NCBI RefSeq assembly: GCF_018141425.1
Contig: NZ_CP058561.1
Coordinates: forward strand, 4,216,001-4,280,000
DNA from: Vallitalea guaymasensis
GTDB lineage: Bacteria; Bacillota; Clostridia; Lachnospirales; Vallitaleaceae
Direction: 5' to 3'
Length of the DNA stretch: 64,000 nt
The notes below the pieces were generated by a model, which was not told the origin of the DNA, did not search any database, and saw nothing but the letters and a program-made list of their open reading frames with translations. Shown one piece after another: positions 36,960-45,869 of the stretch (position 1 is its first letter; each line of letters opens with the position of its first letter). The position numbers were made by a program, and so were the translations under genes.

Positions 36960-38750
36960 ATGAGACTTAAATGGAGAAGGTTTCTGGTTTTATTCCTTGT
37001 TTTTGGCTTGATGCTCACTATTACAAAACCTTACACTAATTCTTTGGCATCAAATTTTATTACAATATATTGGGAAGATGAAAAACAGGAAATTGACGGG
37101 TTCGGATTCTCAGGAGCTGACTGGTCACATATACCATATCAATTACAAGAACCTGAAAGAACAGAGGTAATGGATTTATTATTTAATATTGACGATGGTA
37201 TTGGGGCATCAATATGCAGAAGTGAAATACATCCTGAGTATTCACCTGCATTAGGAGAATATGATTTTGTAAGTATCAAACCTGAACAATTATGGTATAT
37301 AAAAGAAGCTGAGGCTAGAGGCGTGGATAAACAGATTGCAACTGCCTGGACACCTCCAGCATTCATGAAAACCAATAATAGCCAAACACATGGTGGATAT
37401 CTGATTGAAGAATATTATAATGATTTTGCTGATCTATTAAGTGAATTTGTAGTTCAATTTGAACAGCTTCATGGTATTGATTTTTATGCAGTATCAATGT
37501 GTAATGAACCTAATGCTAGCATTTTTCTGAATTGGAATTCATGTTCTTGGAAGGGCGAGCAGATCAAGACTTTCATTAAAGACTACATGAAACCAGCATT
37601 CGTTGCAAAAGGAATTGATGACACCAAGTTCATTATAGCAGAACCATCTTGGTGGTCAGAATCATTGATGGAACCTTCGTTAAATGATCCTGTCACTTGT
37701 GATATGATTGATATAGTTGGATCACATCAATATCAACTATCACCTTCTAAGTTCACGACAGCTTTTTCCAAAGGCAAAAAAGTATGGCAAACAGAAGTAT
37801 GTGACCCAGGACATTTTGATGCTGGTATTGGTGAAGGGCTTAGATGGGCTAAGAATATTCATGAATTCATGGTAGATGCAGAAGCAAGCGCATACCTTTA
37901 TTGGCAGGGAGTAATGAGAGAGGGTAGTGAAGGATTAATTTGCACTAATTCAGATTTCACTGATTATGTTATGACCAAGAGATACTATACTTTTGGACAT
38001 TACAGCAAGTTTATCAGACCAGGGTATGTACGTATTGGCACATCGGATACAGGAATCTCTGATACTTATATATCAGCGTATAAGAATAAAGAAACAGGAG
38101 ATTTTGCTATAGTGGCAATTAATGATACTGATAAAATACAGCAGTTTGACCTGTTAGCTGATGGATTCAGTGCTGATAAGCTGACACCATATATTACAGA
38201 TGATACTCTGGATATGCAAAAGGGTAGTCAGGTTCCTTATAATGATGGTACATATTATATTGCATTACCACCAAAGAGTGTAGTTACATATGTGGGTAAG
38301 GAAAATAGTAATACATTAACAGATGTAGAGGTTATTGAAGATAATCTAGATGATTGGTCTATGGTTTATTCAAAATCAGAGGGTTGGTTCTTGGATTCAT
38401 CCAATTCAGAGTATTTTGAAGGAGATTTGTCAAGAGCTGCTAGGAATTCCGGTAAGAATGAAGAGTTAGTATATTATTTTGATGGAAAAGATATTAATTT
38501 CTTTGAGGTGAAATTGTTCCAGTATTGGTATTTTGATGCGCTTTCCTTCTATGCATCTGAGGACAATATGAGTTGGATTGAAATTCCACATAGTTCATAT
38601 CCTAGAGAATGGCAAGGTAGTAGGTGGTATAAGATGGCTCACATTCCAAGATATATTCCTGAAGGTACTAAATACATAAAAGTAAAATTAACTGATAACA
38701 GTACTTGGGAAAAACAAATATCTAAGATTAAATTTATCCTTAGCGAATAA
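36960..38750 (+). CDS. Secreted GH30 glycanase with C-terminal accessory domain
   Basis: This 596-aa secreted enzyme has an N-terminal signal peptide (cleavage near residues 30-31, NSLAS). The GH30 barrel covers about residues 33-440 with acid/base Glu183 in MCNEPNAS and nucleophile Glu279 in VWQTEVCD. A beta-sandwich follows the barrel, as is usual in GH30. The last 130 residues (YFDGKDINFFEVKLFQYWY, ...) form a separate beta-rich domain that may bind carbohydrate. GH30 includes glucuronoxylanases and beta-1,6-glucanases; xylanase is favoured by context. It starts after AAGGAGG and is the last gene of the hemicellulose operon. Confidence 0.88.
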   Translation: MRLKWRRFLVLFLVFGLMLTITKPYTNSLASNFITIYWEDEKQEIDGFGFSGADWSHIPYQLQEPERTEVMDLLFNIDDGIGASICRSEIHPEYSPALGEYDFVSIKPEQLWYIKEAEARGVDKQIATAWTPPAFMKTNNSQTHGGYLIEEYYNDFADLLSEFVVQFEQLHGIDFYAVSMCNEPNASIFLNWNSCSWKGEQIKTFIKDYMKPAFVAKGIDDTKFIIAEPSWWSESLMEPSLNDPVTCDMIDIVGSHQYQLSPSKFTTAFSKGKKVWQTEVCDPGHFDAGIGEGLRWAKNIHEFMVDAEASAYLYWQGVMREGSEGLICTNSDFTDYVMTKRYYTFGHYSKFIRPGYVRIGTSDTGISDTYISAYKNKETGDFAIVAINDTDKIQQFDLLADGFSADKLTPYITDDTLDMQKGSQVPYNDGTYYIALPPKSVVTYVGKENSNTLTDVEVIEDNLDDWSMVYSKSEGWFLDSSNSEYFEGDLSRAARNSGKNEELVYYFDGKDINFFEVKLFQYWYFDALSFYASEDNMSWIEIPHSSYPREWQGSRWYKMAHIPRYIPEGTKYIKVKLTDNSTWEKQISKIKFILSE

Positions 38751-38792
38751 ATATATTTTTGATGATATCTAATCATTTGATAACGTACAATT

Positions 38793-38836
38793 AAAAGTCT
38801 GTATAATTTCTCTGTGAGAGATTTATACAGACTTTT
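38793..38836 (+). terminator. Terminator of the hemicellulose operon
   Basis: A long stem (AAAAGTCTGTATAA with TTATACAGACTTTTT, extended by TTCTC/GAGA) with a short loop ends in a T-run. Confidence 0.88.
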
Positions 38837-38945
38837 TATATCCTGCATTATAGGAATTTCATATTTTTAATTAATTTATTAGATGGTTTGATTATCAGTA
38901 ATTCCTTGCTTCGTTCTAAATATACAAAAAATTTTGCTATTGGTA

Positions 38946-39014
38946 TTGACATATATACTTTGTTTGAGTAAAATAATAATATATACACAATAACCGATAG
39001 GACTATTCGGTATT
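38946..39014 (+). promoter_or_regulatory. cysK promoter with Rrf2-type operator
   Basis: TTGACA (38946-38951), 17 bases, TAAAAT (38969-38974). Just past the predicted transcription start lies a dyad, ACCGATAG-GAC-TATTCGGT (38993-39011). It is placed to block transcription and resembles operators of Rrf2/CymR-type repressors. A gene for such a repressor lies right after cysK. Confidence 0.7.
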
Positions 39015-39032
39015 TGGAAGGAGAGTTTAATT

Positions 39033-39950
39033 ATGAGTAAAGTATACAACAATATATTAGAATTAGTAGGTAAAACACCACTAGTGAAAATCAATAATTT
39101 AAATGATACACATGCTAACATATTTGGAAAAGTGGAATATTTTAATCCAGGTGGAAGCATAAAAGACAGAATTGGTCTAGCTATGATTGAAGATGGTGAG
39201 AAGCAAGGTCTGATAAATAAGGAGACAGTTATATTAGAGCCTACAAGTGGAAATACTGGAATAGGTATAGCTATGACTGGTGCAGTAAAAGGGTATCGTG
39301 TTATACTGACTATGCCAGATACAATGAGCAAAGAAAGACAGAATCTATTAAAAGCTTATGGAGCTGAATTAGTTTTAACACCAGGTACTAAAGGAATGAA
39401 AGGGACAATTGATAAGATTGAAGAATTAAAGCAAGAATATCCTAATCACTTTGTTCCTGGGCAGTTTAATAACGTATCTAATCCAGAAATCCATAGAAAG
39501 ACTACAGCTCTTGAGATAATAAATGATATGGATGGTAAGATTGATATTCTGGTTGCAGGTGTTGGAACAGGAGGAACAATAACTGGTATTGGTGAAATTC
39601 TAAAAGATAAGATTGATGGTGTTAAAATTGTTGCAGTAGAACCAAATAACTCAGCAGTTTTATCAGGTGAAAATCCAGGTCCACATAAATTACAAGGGAT
39701 AGGAGCAGGATTTGTACCTAATGTATTGAATAAAGATGTGATAGATGAGATAATAAAAATAAAAGATGAAGATGCTTTTGCTACAATGAGAAGATTAGCC
39801 AGAGAAGAAGGAATGCTTGTAGGTATTTCATCATCAGCCGCAGTTTTTGCAGCATTACAGATAGCTGAGAAAGAAGAAAACAAAGGTAAGAATATCGTTG
39901 TAATATTACCAGACAATGGTGAAAGATATTTATCTATGAACATATTTTAG
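39033..39950 (+). CDS. cysK: Cysteine synthase
   Basis: This 305-aa PLP enzyme makes cysteine from O-acetylserine and sulfide. The PLP lysine is Lys44 in NPGGSIKDR. The substrate loop is TSGNTGIGIA and the PLP phosphate is held by GVGTGGTITG. Length and motifs are those of CysK. It has a strong GGAAGGAG site. In the same direction, 45 bases on, is a CymR-like repressor gene. In Bacillus, CymR represses sulfur genes in complex with CysK, so co-transcription here makes functional sense. Confidence 0.95.
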   Translation: MSKVYNNILELVGKTPLVKINNLNDTHANIFGKVEYFNPGGSIKDRIGLAMIEDGEKQGLINKETVILEPTSGNTGIGIAMTGAVKGYRVILTMPDTMSKERQNLLKAYGAELVLTPGTKGMKGTIDKIEELKQEYPNHFVPGQFNNVSNPEIHRKTTALEIINDMDGKIDILVAGVGTGGTITGIGEILKDKIDGVKIVAVEPNNSAVLSGENPGPHKLQGIGAGFVPNVLNKDVIDEIIKIKDEDAFATMRRLAREEGMLVGISSSAAVFAALQIAEKEENKGKNIVVILPDNGERYLSMNIF

Positions 39951-39995
39951 ATGAAGAATTATCATACACAAAATTTGTTATTATGAGGTGCAATA

Positions 39996-40427
39996 ATGAA
40001 TATATCCAATAAAACCAGATACGGATTAAGATCAGTAGTATATCTAGGAATAAATTATGAAAAAGAAAATATCTCCATCAAGGAAATATCTGATAAAGAA
40101 GGTATATCAAAAAGATACTTGGAACAGATATTTGCTGAACTGAAAAAAGGTGGAATCATTAATAGTACCAAAGGAACAAAAGGAGGTTATTTTCTAACAA
40201 CTAAGCCTTCTGAAATTACGGTAAGCGGTATTATTAAATTACTTGAAGGTAACTTGAATGTCATTCAAGAAATAGACGATTATAATATAGAAGACTTAGA
40301 ATATACTATAGTCAACAAAGTATGGAACAAAATGTCACAAGCGCTAATTGATGCAGTGGATAGTATTACTATTGAAGATATTATCAACGACTATAATTCA
40401 CTTAGCAGAAACATGTTTTATATATAA
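39996..40427 (+). CDS. Rrf2-family repressor, CymR-like
   Basis: This is a 143-aa winged-helix regulator. The N-terminal HTH (ISIKEISDKEGISKRYLEQIF) and wing (GGIINSTKGTKGGYFL) are typical of Rrf2 proteins. It contains no cysteine at all, so it cannot carry the Fe-S cluster of IscR. Together with the cysK neighbour this points to CymR, the repressor of cysteine metabolism. It probably binds the dyad in the cysK promoter. It follows a TGAGGTG site. Confidence 0.88.
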   Translation: MNISNKTRYGLRSVVYLGINYEKENISIKEISDKEGISKRYLEQIFAELKKGGIINSTKGTKGGYFLTTKPSEITVSGIIKLLEGNLNVIQEIDDYNIEDLEYTIVNKVWNKMSQALIDAVDSITIEDIINDYNSLSRNMFYI

Positions 40428-40471
40428 TAGTTTTATATATGTTACAAAAGATAAATTAGGAGAAATAAAAA

Positions 40472-40930
40472 ATGAAATTAGGTACATTGTGTTATATAGA
40501 AAAAGATGGTAGAACTCTTATGCTCCATAGGGTAAAAAAAGAAAATGATATTCATGAAGGTAACTGGATTGGTCTAGGAGGAAAAATAGAAAACGGTGAA
40601 TCACCAGAAGAATGTGTAATCAGGGAAGTTAAAGAAGAAAGTGGTCTAACCATAAAAAATCCTGACCTAAGAGGAATTTTGACTTTCCCTGAATTCGGCA
40701 AAGACAATTGGTACGTTTTTCTCTATACAGCTACTGAATTCAACGGAGATTTAATTGAATGTAACGAGGGCAATCTAGAATGGATTGATAATGAGGATTT
40801 ACTAAACCTAAAAATGTCAGAAGGAGATAATCTCTTTTTGAAATGGCTAAAAAAATACAAAATGTTTTCAGCTAAATTTATTTATGATGGTAAAAAATTA
40901 ATAGATTATGATTTAGTAGTTAATTATTAA
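40472..40930 (+). CDS. Nudix hydrolase, MutT-like
   Basis: This 152-aa cytoplasmic pyrophosphatase has a complete Nudix box at about residues 38-60 (GGKIENGESPEECVIREVKEE, quoted over its core). The family hydrolyses nucleoside diphosphate derivatives; the MutT-like N-terminus (TLCYIEKDGRTLMLHRVKKEND) suggests a role cleaning oxidised nucleotides, 8-oxo-dGTP being the usual substrate. It follows AGGAGAAAT. The substrate is inferred only. Confidence 0.88.
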   Translation: MKLGTLCYIEKDGRTLMLHRVKKENDIHEGNWIGLGGKIENGESPEECVIREVKEESGLTIKNPDLRGILTFPEFGKDNWYVFLYTATEFNGDLIECNEGNLEWIDNEDLLNLKMSEGDNLFLKWLKKYKMFSAKFIYDGKKLIDYDLVVNY

Positions 40931-41024
40931 TAATATTAATTTTGAAGGGAACTTGTAATAAAGGAAGCTATAATAATTTTAATAGGATAACGAACAATGT
41001 TAAAGCAAGAATGGAGATAGTAAA

Positions 41025-41828
41025 ATGGCTGAAAAGAAAAATGCAAGAGTAATATTGACTAAGGAAGATTTAATAGAACAGTTTAGTAAATGTGGAGTAG
41101 CAAAAGGACAGACAATATTTGTTCATACTTCATTAAAGAGTATTGGATTTGTTGTTGGTGGAGCAGAAACCTTGATTAGGGCGCTTCTTGAGATAGTTGG
41201 ACCTGAAGGTACACTAATGATGCCATCTCAAACTTGGAAAAATCTTGATCCTTCAACAGGGGTTCATTGGGAAGAACCAGAAGAATGGTGGCCTATAATT
41301 CGTGAAAATTGGCCAGCTTATGATAAAGAGGTTACACCTGCAATTGGTATGGGGGTAGTAGCTGAAATGTTTAGAAAGTGGCCAGGAGCAAAAAGATCAG
41401 ATCATCCAGCTAGGTCAATAGCAGCAGTTGGTAAACATGCAGAATATATTACAGAAGAACATGATTTGAGTAATATTTTTGGTAAGAATTCTCCTGTAGA
41501 TAAATTGTATCAATTAAATGGATACGTATTGTTAATCGGCGTTGGATATAATAAAAATACTTCATTACATTTAGCAGAAACTAGAGCTGACTTTGGTAGT
41601 AAGAAATATGCTAATGAAAGTAGTGCAATTAACATCAATGGTAAAAGAGAATGGGTGACATATAATACTCAAGTTGTAGATGATGAAGACTTTATAGAAT
41701 TAGGTAATGAGTATGATAAAGAAAACAATATTGAAATCCATAAAGTCGGAAATGCTGAGGTAAGATTTATGAAGCAAAGACCATTAATAGACTGGACTGT
41801 CAAGTGGATGGAAAAAAATAGAAAATAG
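41025..41828 (+). CDS. AAC(3)-family N-acetyltransferase
   Basis: This 267-aa enzyme belongs to the aminoglycoside 3-N-acetyltransferase fold family. Conserved segments are GQTIFVHTSLKSIGFVVGG, GTLMMPSQTW, and the RSDHPARSIAAVGK and LLIGVGYNKNTSLHLAE signatures. Some members modify aminoglycosides with acetyl-CoA; many chromosomal members such as YokD have no proven role in resistance. It stands between a Nudix gene and the ilvB T-box, not in a resistance cluster, so a housekeeping or detoxification role is as likely. It follows a TGGAGATAG site. Confidence 0.85.
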   Translation: MAEKKNARVILTKEDLIEQFSKCGVAKGQTIFVHTSLKSIGFVVGGAETLIRALLEIVGPEGTLMMPSQTWKNLDPSTGVHWEEPEEWWPIIRENWPAYDKEVTPAIGMGVVAEMFRKWPGAKRSDHPARSIAAVGKHAEYITEEHDLSNIFGKNSPVDKLYQLNGYVLLIGVGYNKNTSLHLAETRADFGSKKYANESSAININGKREWVTYNTQVVDDEDFIELGNEYDKENNIEIHKVGNAEVRFMKQRPLIDWTVKWMEKNRK

Positions 41829-41838
41829 AAAATTATTA

Positions 41839-41867
41839 TTGACAAACCAAAACTATATTGATATAAT
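41839..41867 (+). promoter_or_regulatory. Promoter of the ilvB T-box leader
   Basis: A consensus promoter: TTGACA, 17 bases, TATAAT. It starts just after the acetyltransferase stop codon, and transcription should begin near 41874. Confidence 0.85.
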
Positions 41868-41884
41868 GGTTAAAATAATTTAAC

Positions 41885-42176
41885 GTAAAAAAGTGATAAA
41901 GCATAAAAGCAAAGAAGAGGAAGAGTACTTTATTTTGGAAATATAGAGAGGAGATGCTGGTGGAAATTCTCCATGAAGAAATAATGGAAGGTAGCCTTGG
42001 AGCTGTGAACCGAAATCGTAAGAGAGTAGACTTCAACGGAATCCCACCGTTACTAGGGAGCTGATATCAGATGAAATTTATTTATCTCGTATTAGACTAA
42101 GTGGCATAATATGCAATATAGGTGGTACCGCGGAGATAATACCTTCGTCCTTTTAATACAAGGACGAAGGTTTTTT
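41885..42176 (+). promoter_or_regulatory. T-box leader controlling ilvB, probably valine-specific
   Basis: This leader senses uncharged tRNA and controls read-through. Stem I shows the AGTA of the specifier loop near 41922 and, on the return strand, GAAG-GTA-G, so the specifier is read as GTA (41991-41993), a valine codon. A competing reading, GGT for glycine, is ruled out by the T-box bulge: TGGT in AGGTGGTACCGCGG (42120-42133) pairs with tRNAs that end in ACCA, whereas glycine T-boxes carry TGGA. A terminator (CCTTCGTCC/GGACGAAGG plus six T, 42142-42176) closes the leader. Confidence 0.9.
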
Positions 42177-42243
42177 AATTCTTGCAAAAAATTTGAATCT
42201 ATTTACAATCAAAAATTATAATAATAAAAAGGAGATGTTACAT

Positions 42244-43908
42244 ATGTTATTAACTGGTGCAGATATAGTTGTTGAATGTTTAAAGGAACAGAAAGTAGAT
42301 ACCGTATTTGGGTATCCAGGAGGAAATGTAATTCATATTTACGATTCATTGTATAAGAATAAAAAGTATATTAAGCATATTTTAACTGCTCACGAACAAG
42401 GCGCATCACATGCAGCAGATGGTTATGCAAGGTCTACAGGTAAAGTAGGGGTTTGTATTGCTACTTCAGGACCAGGGGCAACCAATCTTGTTACAGGTAT
42501 TGCTACAGCTTATATGGATTCAGTACCAATGGTTATAATAACAGGTAACGTTCCATTATCTTTACTTGGTAAAGACAGTTTTCAAGAAGTAGATATAGCT
42601 GGAGTTACTGCTCCTATAACAAAGCATAATTATATAGTTAAAGATATAAATAAGCTGGCTGATACCATAAGAGAAGCTTTTTATATAGCTAGTGAAGGTA
42701 GACAAGGACCGGTACTTATTGATATCCCAAAAGATATAGCCATGACAACTACTGATTATGAATATGCAGAACCTAAATTAGTAGAAAGATGTATTAAAAA
42801 TATTACTGAGGAAGCTATAGAGAACGCATTAGAACTTATAAATAAATCAAAACAACCGTTCATATATATTGGCGGTGGTGTAGTTAGATCAGAAGCATCA
42901 AAAGAATTGTTAGAATTCGCAGAGAATATTGATGCACCAGTAACCTCAAGTCTAATGGGGTTAGGAGGTTTTCCAAGCAGCCATGAATTATTTACTGGAA
43001 TGATTGGAATGCACGGAACAAAAGCATCCAATAAAGGAATTAATAAGAGTGACTTAATAATTGCCATAGGTGCTAGATTCAGTGATAGGGTTGTAAGTAA
43101 AGTTGAGAAATTTGCGCCTAATGCTAAGATACTGCATATTGATATTGATCCTGCTGAGATTAATAAGAACGTTGTTTCATATCATTATATAGTTGGAGAT
43201 ATTAGAGAAGTATTAAAGCAACTTAATAATAATATTATAAAGCAAGATAGAAAGCAGTGGGTAAACAAAATCAAAGGATACAAAGATAAATATCCATTAA
43301 GATATCCTGATAATGGTCTAAAAGCACAATATATCATAGAAAAACTTAATGATATTACAGATGAAAATACTATAGTAGCAACAGAAGTAGGACAGCATCA
43401 AATGTGGACTGCTCAATATTATAATTTCAATAGTCCTAAGGAATTCTTGACTTCTGGAGGACTTGGAACAATGGGATTTGGTCTAGGAGCAGCAATAGGA
43501 GCACAAGTTGGTAATCCAACTAAAACAGTAATTAACATTGCTGGTGATGGTTGTTTCAAGATGAATCTTATTGAACTTGCTACAGCAGTTAACTATAATT
43601 TACCAATAATTATAATACTTATTAATAATAATTCTCTAGGAATGGTTAGGCAATGGCAGTCATTATTCTTTGATGGAAGATATTCAGAGACTACTCTTAA
43701 TCATGCTACAAATTTTGTTGGATTGGCTGAGAATTTTGGAATGAGAGGATTAGAAATCTCTAGAAAAGAACAAGTTGAGGAAGTATTACAGGAAGCTATT
43801 AATTGCAAAGGACCAGTATTAGTTCATTGCAGAATCCATGAAGATGACAAAGTATTTCCGATGGTTGCTCCTGGAGAAGCCATAGATTCATTAATTATGG
43901 AAGGTTAA
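42244..43908 (+). CDS. ilvB: Acetolactate synthase large subunit
   Basis: This 554-aa TPP enzyme condenses two pyruvates, or pyruvate and 2-oxobutyrate, in the first common step of branched-chain amino-acid synthesis. The TPP glutamate lies in TAHEQGASHAADGYAR, the FAD region in the middle domain, and the TPP/Mg motif is GDGCFKMNLIELATAVNYN. The start at 42244 follows AAAGGAG by nine bases; upstream in-frame codons lie within the leader. No regulatory subunit gene (ilvN) follows. It is controlled by the valine T-box, consistent with its pathway. Confidence 0.95.
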   Translation: MLLTGADIVVECLKEQKVDTVFGYPGGNVIHIYDSLYKNKKYIKHILTAHEQGASHAADGYARSTGKVGVCIATSGPGATNLVTGIATAYMDSVPMVIITGNVPLSLLGKDSFQEVDIAGVTAPITKHNYIVKDINKLADTIREAFYIASEGRQGPVLIDIPKDIAMTTTDYEYAEPKLVERCIKNITEEAIENALELINKSKQPFIYIGGGVVRSEASKELLEFAENIDAPVTSSLMGLGGFPSSHELFTGMIGMHGTKASNKGINKSDLIIAIGARFSDRVVSKVEKFAPNAKILHIDIDPAEINKNVVSYHYIVGDIREVLKQLNNNIIKQDRKQWVNKIKGYKDKYPLRYPDNGLKAQYIIEKLNDITDENTIVATEVGQHQMWTAQYYNFNSPKEFLTSGGLGTMGFGLGAAIGAQVGNPTKTVINIAGDGCFKMNLIELATAVNYNLPIIIILINNNSLGMVRQWQSLFFDGRYSETTLNHATNFVGLAENFGMRGLEISRKEQVEEVLQEAINCKGPVLVHCRIHEDDKVFPMVAPGEAIDSLIMEG

Positions 43909-43927
43909 AATATATGATTAGTTAAGT

Positions 43928-43953
43928 AAAAGGGGCTGGATAGCTCCTTTTTT
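43928..43953 (+). terminator. Terminator of ilvB
   Basis: AAAAGGGGCT pairs with AGCTCCTTTT around GGAT and ends in six T. Confidence 0.8.
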
Positions 43954-44025
43954 GATATAATTTCGTAATCGTTTCCAACATAATATTGTATGAATTTCAT
44001 ATATATTATAATGGAGGTGATAAAC

Positions 44026-44769
44026 ATTAAACTTAAAAAATTATACATGAGTATAGTATTGTTTCTTGCTATTAGCATATTATTGATTAATCATAATGCC
44101 ACAATTGCAAAGAACAACCCTATTGCTAGCGAATCAAAAATAGAATATATTGATGAGGAAAAAGCAAAGGAGACTGCCATATCTTATTTTCAAAAATACT
44201 TTGATATCAAAATAAAAGCTGATGATTACTTTCAGTATAATAGACACATCAATATAGATAATAAACACAATAAAACTGGTAAAGAGTACTGGGAAATTGT
44301 ATTTAGTACCTTTGATAGATCGAAATTGAGGGATATCAAAACTCAAAAAGAAGCAGACAAAATTAATGAGGAACGCAAAAAATCTGTTACCTATTATGCT
44401 AAGATAGAAATCCATGATGAGGAAATATTAGAGATAGGGATAATTGATAACAATAATGATAAAGGTCTAACCATTGAAGAATTAAGAGAAATAGAAATCT
44501 CAACTGAGGATGCCAAGAAAATCACTCTTGAATTTATAAAAGCAAAAGAATTAATTAAGGAAATAGAAGAATTAGAATTTCTAGGTGAAATAAGAATTGC
44601 TCCAGATAGTTGTTATATAGCATATGAATATAAAAAAGACAGAGCTATAATTATCAGAGTACATTCACTCTCTCAAGAAATATCGTGTTTTAGATTTACA
44701 ACAAAGGAGCAAGCAGAAAAAGCTATAGAAGTTAATAAAAACAATGATAAAGATGGAGGGATAGGTTAA
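44026..44769 (+). CDS. Exported PepSY-like protein, probable ATT start
   Basis: This is a 247-aa protein of unknown function. It has an N-terminal hydrophobic segment (about residues 8-24, MSIVLFLAISILLI), then a charged extracellular part with two repeats resembling PepSY/YPEB units (EEKAKETAISYFQKYF and TEDAKKITLEFIKAKE). No cysteine sits at a lipobox position. A strong GGAGGTGA site (44013-44020) is followed after five bases by ATT, in frame, with no ATG or GTG at proper spacing. The upstream ATG at 44011 overlaps the site, and the next ATG at 44047 is 27 bases away. I therefore set the start at the ATT. Confidence 0.6.
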   Translation: MKLKKLYMSIVLFLAISILLINHNATIAKNNPIASESKIEYIDEEKAKETAISYFQKYFDIKIKADDYFQYNRHINIDNKHNKTGKEYWEIVFSTFDRSKLRDIKTQKEADKINEERKKSVTYYAKIEIHDEEILEIGIIDNNNDKGLTIEELREIEISTEDAKKITLEFIKAKELIKEIEELEFLGEIRIAPDSCYIAYEYKKDRAIIIRVHSLSQEISCFRFTTKEQAEKAIEVNKNNDKDGGIG

Positions 44770-44788
44770 TAATTCATTTTAGTTTCAA

Positions 44789-44807
44789 GGGAAGATTAAA
44801 TCTTCCC
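44789..44807. terminator. Bidirectional terminator between convergent genes
   Basis: GGGAAGATT-A-AATCTTCCC is a perfect 9-bp stem between the convergent exported-protein gene and the ABC permease gene. Flanking T- and A-rich stretches would serve both directions. Confidence 0.7.
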
Positions 44808-44816
44808 GATTGTTAT

Positions 44817-45869
44817 TTAATCAACTTTCCTTAATACATAATAATTAGGCTTTTGATGCCTATATATGTAATCCCCAGATTTCCATTGTACAAATAAATA
44901 TGTGTTACCGTTTATTACTTGAATAATATATTGGGATTTTGAATGTTCAAATGGAAACGCTAGAACAAATCCTTTAGTCCAATTTGACTCTTTTCGCTCT
45001 TGAATACTACCATCTTCATTAAAAGTTAAAGAGTTAATATATAATTTTCTCTCAGTTTCTTTGGGTGTATATCCTTGATAGTCTTCAACAAAATCAACTG
45101 TTTTCCATTTACCTATAACTCGTTCATCGCTTGTAAATGGTATATCAATATTTTCAATTATGCGATTACTATAACTATGAATTATAATTCCTAAATTAAG
45201 TATACTTAAAATTATTAGTACACCTACTATAGTTACTGATTTTTTCTTATTAAATTTGTGGCCTAGTGATACTGCTATACCTATAATTCCTAGTATTGAT
45301 AACAAGATTATCAGTAAAGTGGAAATAACAATTCTAGTAGTGAATATTTCTAAGGCACCATTAAGTATTAATATAATGATAATGCTAGTGGTCACCAATA
45401 ATCCTGAAATAGTAGCAAGTAAAGGTTTTTTGATGATTTGACCTGATATTATGTACAAACAAGTAAATAATACATAAACTAAGAAAGCAATGTTAATATA
45501 AATAAATCCTCTTAATATTTTTATACTATTGGAAATATCTAATGTACTCAATAATATACTTACAAAAACAATACAATAAAGATACACTACTAAAGCATTT
45601 GCACTTAATATTTGTAAAATGCTTTTTGGAATGAGCATCATATGTTCTTTGTTTTCAAATATTACATTCTTTGCAAGATGAGCGATTTTTTTATCTATAA
45701 CATATAAAAAACCAACAATAATTACTATTTCTTGAAATAGGACCATTTTATAATGCTGATTTGGATATATTAATGTTTTAGCTAAACATGTACAAATAAT
45801 AACTCCTATTATGACACATATTATTTTATAGAAATCTCTTTTGAATTCATACTTAATTAAACTTTTCAT
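44817..45869 (-). CDS. Membrane subunit of the GntR-linked ABC exporter
   Basis: This 350-aa membrane protein has about six hydrophobic segments in the first 230 residues and a C-terminal extracytoplasmic part (ERVIGKWKTVDFVEDYQGYTPKE) with a lipocalin-like look. It is the last gene of a GntR-ATPase-permease operon and overlaps the ATPase gene by four bases (ATGA). It is presumed to form an ABC-2-type export or sensing unit with that ATPase. The family itself is not named. Confidence 0.78.
   Translation of the reverse strand: MKSLIKYEFKRDFYKIICVIIGVIICTCLAKTLIYPNQHYKMVLFQEIVIIVGFLYVIDKKIAHLAKNVIFENKEHMMLIPKSILQILSANALVVYLYCIVFVSILLSTLDISNSIKILRGFIYINIAFLVYVLFTCLYIISGQIIKKPLLATISGLLVTTSIIIILILNGALEIFTTRIVISTLLIILLSILGIIGIAVSLGHKFNKKKSVTIVGVLIILSILNLGIIIHSYSNRIIENIDIPFTSDERVIGKWKTVDFVEDYQGYTPKETERKLYINSLTFNEDGSIQERKESNWTKGFVLAFPFEHSKSQYIIQVINGNTYLFVQWKSGDYIYRHQKPNYYVLRKVD

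Noticed and set aside
39446-39943. 165-codon minus-strand frame inside cysK
   Set aside because: It is a mirror of the cysK coding sequence, with no ribosome site.
41025-41828. AAC(3)-family gene as an acquired antibiotic-resistance determinant
   Set aside because: Base composition and context look chromosomal, there is no mobile element nearby, and many family members are not resistance enzymes.
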